Shown here: positions 62,945 to 64,000 of the stretch, one piece after another | Layout: the number at the start of each line of letters is the position of its first letter | Numbering within the stretch: position 1 is the first letter of the stretch | Assembly: GCA_016200005.1 (NCBI GenBank) | Contig: JACQFP010000020.1 | Location: 1 to 64,000 of the forward strand | DNA length: 64,000 bases | Source of the DNA: Verrucomicrobiota bacterium | GTDB taxonomy: Bacteria; Verrucomicrobiota; Verrucomicrobiia; Limisphaerales; PALSA-1396 | Direction: 5' to 3' | Made by a program: the position numbers and the translations under genes | The notes under the pieces: model-generated | What the model was told of the DNA's origin: nothing | The model's input: the letters and a program-made list of their open reading frames with translations, nothing else | The model's database searches: none

Positions 62945-63652
62945 TTGCCGACGGAAATCTGGCGCGAAGTCGTAGCCCGGCGGACGCGATATTTTGAACT
63001 GCGCGCAAGAATGTGTGGTGAAACGCTCGCCCTCACCCCGGCCCTCTCCCCCGGGGAGAGGGGGAATCGTTCTCCGTCTCACGACAAATCGAGCGCGTCA
63101 CCTTTGCCAGGCGCGGCGGATGTTTCTCCCTCTCCTGGGGGAGAGGGCCGGGGTGAGGGCGGAACATTCCCTCCCATCCGCGACATCAACAACCTCATCA
63201 CGCTCAACCTCGACATCCGCCAGTTCGCGCAGGACGTGATTGAGAATTGCGAAGGGCCGGAAATGCTTCGCGCCTTCTGGCAGGCCATCACCACCATCAC
63301 CGTGCTCGACCTGACGTGCGGTTCGGGTGCGTTCCTGTTCGCGGCGCTCAACATCCTTGAACCGCTTTACGAAGCCTGCCTCGACCGCATGGAAGCGTTC
63401 GTCGAAGACCTTGAGCGCTCCGGCGAAAAGCACCGGCCGGAAAAATTATCCGACTTCCGAAAAATCCTGGAGCGCGTGGCCGCGCATCCGAACCGCCGCT
63501 ACTTCATTTTCAAAAGCATCATCCTGAACAACCTCTTCGGCGTGGACATCATGGAAGAGGCGGTGGAAATCTGCAAACTGCGCCTGTTCCTCAAGCTCGC
63601 CGCACAAGTCGAACCGGACGCCGCCAGGGACAACCTCGGCATCGAACCGCTG
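62945..63652 (+). pseudogene. Internal fragment of Eco57I-type adenine methyltransferase/restriction enzyme
   Basis: The frame reads [20 protein letters not shown], then after the inserted palindrome IRDINNLITLNLDIRQFAQD, VIENCEGPEMLRAFWQAITT and VLDLTCGSGAFLFAALNILE. The last is the SAM-binding motif I (D-x-TCGSGAFL) of N6-adenine methyltransferases. LNNLFGVDIMEEAVEICKLR adds motif II. No start or NPPY motif IV remains, and the similarity stops at IEPL (63652), where helicase sequence joins in the same frame. Confidence 0.7.
63026..63159. mobile_element. MITE-like element with 23-bp perfect inverted ends, family B
   Basis: The ends CGCCCTCACCCCGGCCCTCT-CCC (63026-63048, 23 bp) and the exact reverse complement (63137-63159) enclose a 134-bp element. 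Its translation (ALTPALSPGERGNRS, SPSPGGEGRGEGG) interrupts conserved methyltransferase sequence. Confidence 0.85.
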
Positions 63653-63958
63653 ACCGCCCATCATGTGTTCGTCTTGGGGCTTTGCAAGGAGGCCATCCCT
63701 GGGATTCGAACCGCAGAATATCCAGGCACAGATGCCGATTACTACGAGGAACAGCGCAGGCTGTTTTACGTCACGATTACCCGCTCAAGAGAGACGCTGG
63801 TTCTTTCGAGGCCGAAAAAAATCAAACCGGGAGACGCTCAAAAACTGAATCTGCGAGTTGGAGCGCCGGAATTTCATTATTCAAAACTCCAAATGTGCCC
63901 GTTCCTGCGAGACATCATGGATACGCTTCCGGCAGCAGTGGATGGTGAAAACTTGTAG
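63653..63958 (+). pseudogene. UvrD/PcrA-type helicase C-terminal fragment joined in frame
   Basis: Directly after the methyltransferase fragment the frame reads TAHHVFVLGLCKEAIPGIRT, then EEQRRLFYVTITRSRETLVL, which matches motifs V-VI of superfamily 1 helicases (EEERRLFYVAxTRAxE). The remaining ~60 residues run to a stop at 63956-63958. Upstream helicase motifs are missing. Together with the preceding fragments this looks like a recombination product of a lost defence island. Confidence 0.65.
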
Positions 63959-64000
63959 AGGAGAAATGACCCCTGCTGTGCTCAACCTTGCCGACGCCCG

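Overview
The window reads as a chromosomal segment of a Gram-negative bacterium, most probably a verrucomicrobium of the Pedosphaera/Limisphaera kind. This is an inference from: several large secreted proteins ending in the same short Verrucomicrobia-type C-terminal domain (VQSATS..GPW..FFR-like), a stand-alone prepilin-like protein with an [16 protein letters not shown] start and a late H-x8-DGH motif, many secreted glycosidases, lipoproteins and outer-membrane barrels, GC-rich coding sequence, and many dispersed palindromic repeats. No 16S or marker comparison could be run.

Layout. 1-5.7 kb: two secreted proteins with a shared C-terminal domain and a shared terminator hairpin, a HupE/UreJ-type membrane protein, and a decayed copy of a small lipoprotein gene interrupted by a MITE-like palindrome. 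5.7-13.1 kb: a FecR-TPR-beta-barrel giant, a fused siroheme-decarboxylase/Lrp-like protein, a NagB-like sugar phosphate isomerase, a class V aminotransferase and a DUF971 protein. 13.1-19.9 kb: a type IV pilus assembly operon on the minus strand (pilM-N-O-P-Q plus a secreted tail gene) and a LysR regulator. 19.9-27.4 kb: a polysaccharide/lipid-degradation block (DUF4838-like glycosidase, lipase-like hydrolase, TIM-barrel glycosidase-like protein, neutral-ceramidase-like hydrolase) whose boundaries carry three copies of one ~34-bp repeat. 27.5-34.6 kb: tetR with a palindromic operator, a two-gene RND efflux operon, and a membrane-anchored GH31 glycosidase. 34.6-38.5 kb: a perfect 40-bp palindrome, tRNA-Tyr, a pyrR-pyrB operon with a PyrR-binding RNA leader, a methyltransferase and a VapBC toxin-antitoxin pair. 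38.5-47.5 kb: an SpmA-SpmB fusion, an ankyrin/SLBB-like protein, a response-regulator relic, typA/bipA, and a glycine-rich beta-helix protein. 47.5-52.6 kb: the intact lipoprotein paralogue, a prepilin-like protein and a 1058-residue secreted protein. 52.9-61.1 kb: gltX, purE, an MFS transporter, pgsA, a peroxiredoxin, a Tat-exported protein with a DUF59 tail, and an eight-repeat propeller protein. 61.2-64 kb: a four-helix-bundle (S23/IVP-type) gene embedded in TTGGCTATCGGC word repeats, followed by a mosaic of defence-gene fragments (PLD-type helicase N-terminus, Eco57I-type adenine methyltransferase, UvrD C-terminus).

The most interesting signals are (1) the pyrR leader, where a PyrR-type hairpin sequesters the ribosome-binding site of a 22-codon leader ORF that runs through a terminator into the pyrR start; (2) the four-helix-bundle gene with word-repeat palindromes on both sides, plus two gene-less elements of the same architecture elsewhere; (3) families of 70-134 bp palindromes that have entered coding sequences and left them open; and (4) the defence-gene mosaic at the right edge.
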